In this document: positions 6,759 to 7,934 of the stretch, one piece after another
Position numbering within the stretch: the stretch's first letter is position 1
Layout: each line of letters begins with the position of its first letter
From: Desulfurococcaceae archaeon
GTDB lineage: Archaea > Thermoproteota > Thermoprotei_A > Sulfolobales > Desulfurococcaceae
DNA length: 7,934 nucleotides
Direction of reading: 5' to 3'
Assembly (NCBI GenBank): GCA_020832865.1
Contig: JAJHRJ010000016.1
Location: 1-7,934 of the forward strand
Made by a program: the position numbers and the translations under genes
Notes under the pieces: generated by a model
Told to the model about the DNA's origin: nothing
What the model saw: the letters and a program-made list of their open reading frames with translations, nothing else
Databases searched by the model: none

Positions 6759-6789
6759 ATAACTCATTCTGCGATGAGGGTTTATTAGG

Positions 6790-6795
6790 TTTAAA
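6790..6795 (-). promoter_or_regulatory. Possible TATA box for the 89-residue protein gene
   Basis: TTTAAA lies just past the tRNA 3' end and would start transcription near 6766, leaving a leader of about 20 nt that includes the SD. Read-through from the tRNA promoter is an alternative. Confidence 0.35.
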
Positions 6796-6797
6796 CA

Positions 6798-6901
6798 TGG
6801 GGCCGCCGGGATTTGAACCCGGGACCACCGGCGCTCCGGGATGATCTTTACGGGGGCTATCCCCCCAGGCCGGCATCCTAGCCAGGCTAGACGACGGCCC
6901 C
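6798..6901 (-). tRNA. tRNA-Pro (anticodon GGG) with a 29-nt intron
   Basis: The minus strand folds as a complete tRNA: acceptor GGGGCCG (6895-6901) with CGGCCCC (6799-6805) and discriminator A73 at 6798; U8; D stem GTCT/GGAT with A14, G15, G18G19 and A21; anticodon stem CCGGC/GCCGG; a short 5-nt variable loop; and T arm CCGGG-TTCAAAT-CCCGG. CCA is not encoded. The anticodon loop is interrupted. Removing 6834-6862 leaves a 7-nt loop CTGGGGC, anticodon GGG (6864-6866) with G37, decoding proline. A Ser GGA reading is possible with other splice points but is ruled out by the short variable loop, since tRNA-Ser has a long one. The mature length is 75 nt before CCA addition. Its U8 is the type of site modified by ThiI, encoded in part at the left edge. 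Confidence 0.93.
6834..6862 (-). other. tRNA-Pro intron, canonical position 37/38, bulge-helix-bulge
   Basis: The 29-nt intron lies between G37 and C38. A proper bulge-helix-bulge forms: the four-base-pair central helix is C32-T33-G34-G35 with CCGG (6836-6839). The 5' bulge is G36-G37 | G (cut after 6863) and the 3' bulge is A-G | C38 (cut before 6833). An inner helix GAT/ATC extends it. This is the substrate of the archaeal splicing endonuclease. The central helix includes a T33-G wobble pair. Confidence 0.82.
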
Positions 6902-6922
6902 TTCACCAGTATCAGTAGATAG

Positions 6923-6933
6923 TAATTAATTAA
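6923..6933 (-). promoter_or_regulatory. TATA box of the tRNA-Pro gene
   Basis: TTAATTAATTA is centred about 27 bp upstream of the tRNA 5' end at 6901, the expected spacing if transcription starts at the mature 5' end. A second AT element (ATATAAATA, about 6949-6957) is too far away for direct initiation. Confidence 0.45.
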
Positions 6934-7033
6934 GATTTTATTAAGCTGTATTTATATCCTTTAACGCACCACAGCGCTCAAAGCCGAAATTTCGCAGAGC
7001 TCTCTAAGTAGTTAAAGTATTTGGAGCATAATT

Positions 7034-7108
7034 CTTAATGCATCTATGTAAATAGCTAAATTATACATTAAGAGAATCCTTATCTAAGTTATAATGTATT
7101 TAATGTAA
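7034..7108. repeat. Four copies of a TTAATG-type decamer in the intergenic region
   Basis: The gap from 6902 to 7181 holds no gene I can support. Within it are CTTAATGCAT (7034-7043, plus), CTTAATGTAT (7063-7072, minus), TATAATGTAT (7090-7099, plus) and TTTAATGTAA (7099-7108, plus). The first two form an inverted pair, as do the second and third, with repeat starts 27-29 bp apart. They may be binding sites for a regulator of the downstream gene at 7182, but the AT-rich composition makes chance matches possible. A separate 10-bp palindrome, CGAAATTTCG, lies at 6985-6994. Confidence 0.35.
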
Positions 7109-7151
7109 GTATTACCAGCACTCATATTTAGTATCAAGGCCATGAAATACC

Positions 7152-7159
7152 AATATATT
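7152..7159 (+). promoter_or_regulatory. TATA box for the zinc-ribbon protein gene
   Basis: AATATATT is centred about 26 bp upstream of the ATG at 7182. It predicts a transcript that begins at the start codon, and no SD precedes that codon, which fits leaderless translation. Confidence 0.5.
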
Positions 7160-7181
7160 GGCACATGTCAGTGTGATTTAA

Positions 7182-7454
7182 ATGCCTATTAGATACATAT
7201 GTAGAAGCTGTGGTCACGTTATTTACGAGTTTAAGAAAGTTGGTCAAGATTTCACAGGTGTTCCAACTCCACTAGAAGTCATTAGAATAACTGGTGGTAT
7301 ATGCCCTGCCTGCAAGAGACACCTAGAGCTCCCTAGCCCTGAGGAATATAGGTCATACATTATACTTAAACCACACGTATCGAGAAGTACAAAGTACTCA
7401 GAGCTCTTAATTCCAGTTACACGTGGAGCACAAATAAGTGAGGCTAAGGCTTAA
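7182..7454 (+). CDS. Small zinc-ribbon protein of unknown function
   Basis: This 90-residue protein has two CxxC pairs, CRSCGH (7-12) and CPACKRH (41-47), spaced 30 residues apart, the pattern of a single zinc-ribbon knuckle pair. Between them is a polar segment with 'TGVPTPLEVIRITGG'; the C-terminal half (50-90) is mixed and has no further cysteine. Such ribbons bind nucleic acid or sit in RNA polymerase, ribosome or modification complexes, but the sequence does not decide between these. It is cytoplasmic, with no signal or membrane segment. The ATG at 7182 follows a well-spaced TATA box and is probably leaderless. It converges on the kinase gene with 7 bp between stop codons. I recall similar short ribbons in other Crenarchaeota, but cannot give a family name. 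Confidence 0.8.
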   Translation: MPIRYICRSCGHVIYEFKKVGQDFTGVPTPLEVIRITGGICPACKRHLELPSPEEYRSYIILKPHVSRSTKYSELLIPVTRGAQISEAKA

Positions 7455-7458
7455 GCGC

Positions 7459-7463
7459 TTTTT
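7459..7463 (+). terminator. T5 tract after the zinc-ribbon gene
   Basis: TTTTT begins 5 bp after the stop codon at 7454 and overlaps the stop codon of the convergent kinase gene. It is a plausible archaeal T-tract terminator for the plus-strand transcript. Confidence 0.35.
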
Positions 7464-7934
7464 ACTGCTCTAATCCAAGAGCACTAAGTACACTACTGAA
7501 ATCACTACTACTATAAGTTGACTTATAGACTCTTAAAGCCGAGATGATCTTGTCTTCCCTCCAATTAAGAGCTCTGCTCAGTACTCCTCTATACTTAAAT
7601 CTAAATACTAAATATGAAGCAAAAGATGTAAGATTAACTGGTTTAGATACGACTCTAGCGCTCTCCCAGTCAACGATGACTACTCTACCATTCTCACAGT
7701 AAAACAAGTGGCCACCAGGTCTATTAAGCTCACCGTGGTCTACTCTAATATTGTCAAGCCTAAATAGTTGTCTAAGAGTGTTGGTGAGTATGCCTCTAAT
7801 CGTCTCGATATCCTCAATTACAACGAGGTTTTCTAAGACACGGTGTAATGGAGTACATTTACCTGGAGGTAAGAGCTCGAGAAAAATATAGAAATCCCTG
7901 TAAGCAAATAACCTGGGTATAAGCTCTAAATTCT
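7462..7934 (-). CDS. Atypical (RIO-like) Ser/Thr protein kinase, C-terminal part (5' end outside window)
   Basis: The minus-strand frame is open from the right edge to the TAA at 7462, giving 156 residues. A TTG at 7705-7707 is internal, because conserved kinase sequence lies before it. Reading from the edge: a hinge-like segment 'DFYIFLELLPPGKCTPLHRVLE' in two parts; then a catalytic-loop-like VDHGELNRPGGH (His 7735-7737, Glu 7729-7731); then VVIVDWESAR, whose Asp (7669-7671) fits the metal-binding DFG/DFE position. HGEL.RP..H followed by (V/I)D(F/W)E resembles the archaeal predicted Ser/Thr kinase group COG2112, as I recall it. The glycine-rich loop and lysine of the N-lobe must lie outside the window. 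The catalytic aspartate of ordinary kinases is glutamate here. The gene converges on the zinc-ribbon gene, and nothing in view indicates its substrate. Confidence 0.72.
   Translation of the reverse strand, partial: NLELIPRLFAYRDFYIFLELLPPGKCTPLHRVLENLVVIEDIETIRGILTNTLRQLFRLDNIRVDHGELNRPGGHLFYCENGRVVIVDWESARVVSKPVNLTSFASYLVFRFKYRGVLSRALNWREDKIISALRVYKSTYSSSDFSSVLSALGLEQ

Noticed and set aside
6798..6901. Reading the tRNA as tRNA-Ser (GGA)
   Set aside because: The alternative splice points that give GGA do not fit the bulge-helix-bulge, and the 5-nt variable loop excludes a serine tRNA.
6902..7181. Possible C/D box guide RNA in the intergenic region
   Set aside because: I found no RUGAUGA C box paired with a CUGA D box at a suitable distance.

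Overview
The window reads as a hyperthermophilic crenarchaeon, most like Desulfurococcales. The evidence is a Gins23-MCM gene pair beside small- and large-subunit RFC genes, a tRNA with a bulge-helix-bulge intron and no encoded CCA, TATA-type promoters close to start codons, GGTG-type Shine-Dalgarno (SD) sites, and frequent TTG/GTG starts. The genus cannot be fixed from the sequence alone.

Layout, left to right: (1) the 3' part of thiI (tRNA 4-thiouridine synthase), running in from the left edge and ending in a rhodanese-like domain; (2) a small three-helix membrane protein with its own promoter and probably a leaderless start; (3) on the minus strand, rfcS followed by rfcL, the clamp-loader subunits, each with a TTG start and a good SD; (4) a compact divergent promoter region of about 90 bp; (5) on the plus strand, gins23 followed by mcm; (6) on the minus strand, a tRNA-Pro(GGG) with a 29-nt intron, then a small Trp-rich protein of unknown function; (7) an AT-rich 280-bp intergenic stretch with a repeated TTAATG-type decamer; (8) a probably leaderless two-CxxC zinc-ribbon protein; (9) the C-terminal half of an atypical Ser/Thr kinase, minus strand, running out of the right edge.

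The centre (about 1.4-6.5 kb) is a replication island. MCM is the replicative helicase motor, Gins23 is part of the GINS module that joins MCM in the CMG-like complex, and RfcS/RfcL load the PCNA clamp. The two operons are transcribed away from each other from one short region, so helicase and clamp-loader expression may be linked. In each operon the first gene ends in a codon pair that also forms the SD of the second gene (RGGTG-TAG), which suggests coupled translation. ThiI and the tRNA are linked only by function: the tRNA has the U8 that ThiI enzymes thiolate.

I found no mobile element, CRISPR array or clear foreign island, and no convincing undescribed system. The most useful second looks are the degenerate PCNA-binding tail of RfcL, the altered zinc-ligand set of MCM, the tRNA intron with a competing hairpin, the bacterial-style two-cysteine ThiI, the non-canonical kinase catalytic loop and the decamer cluster.
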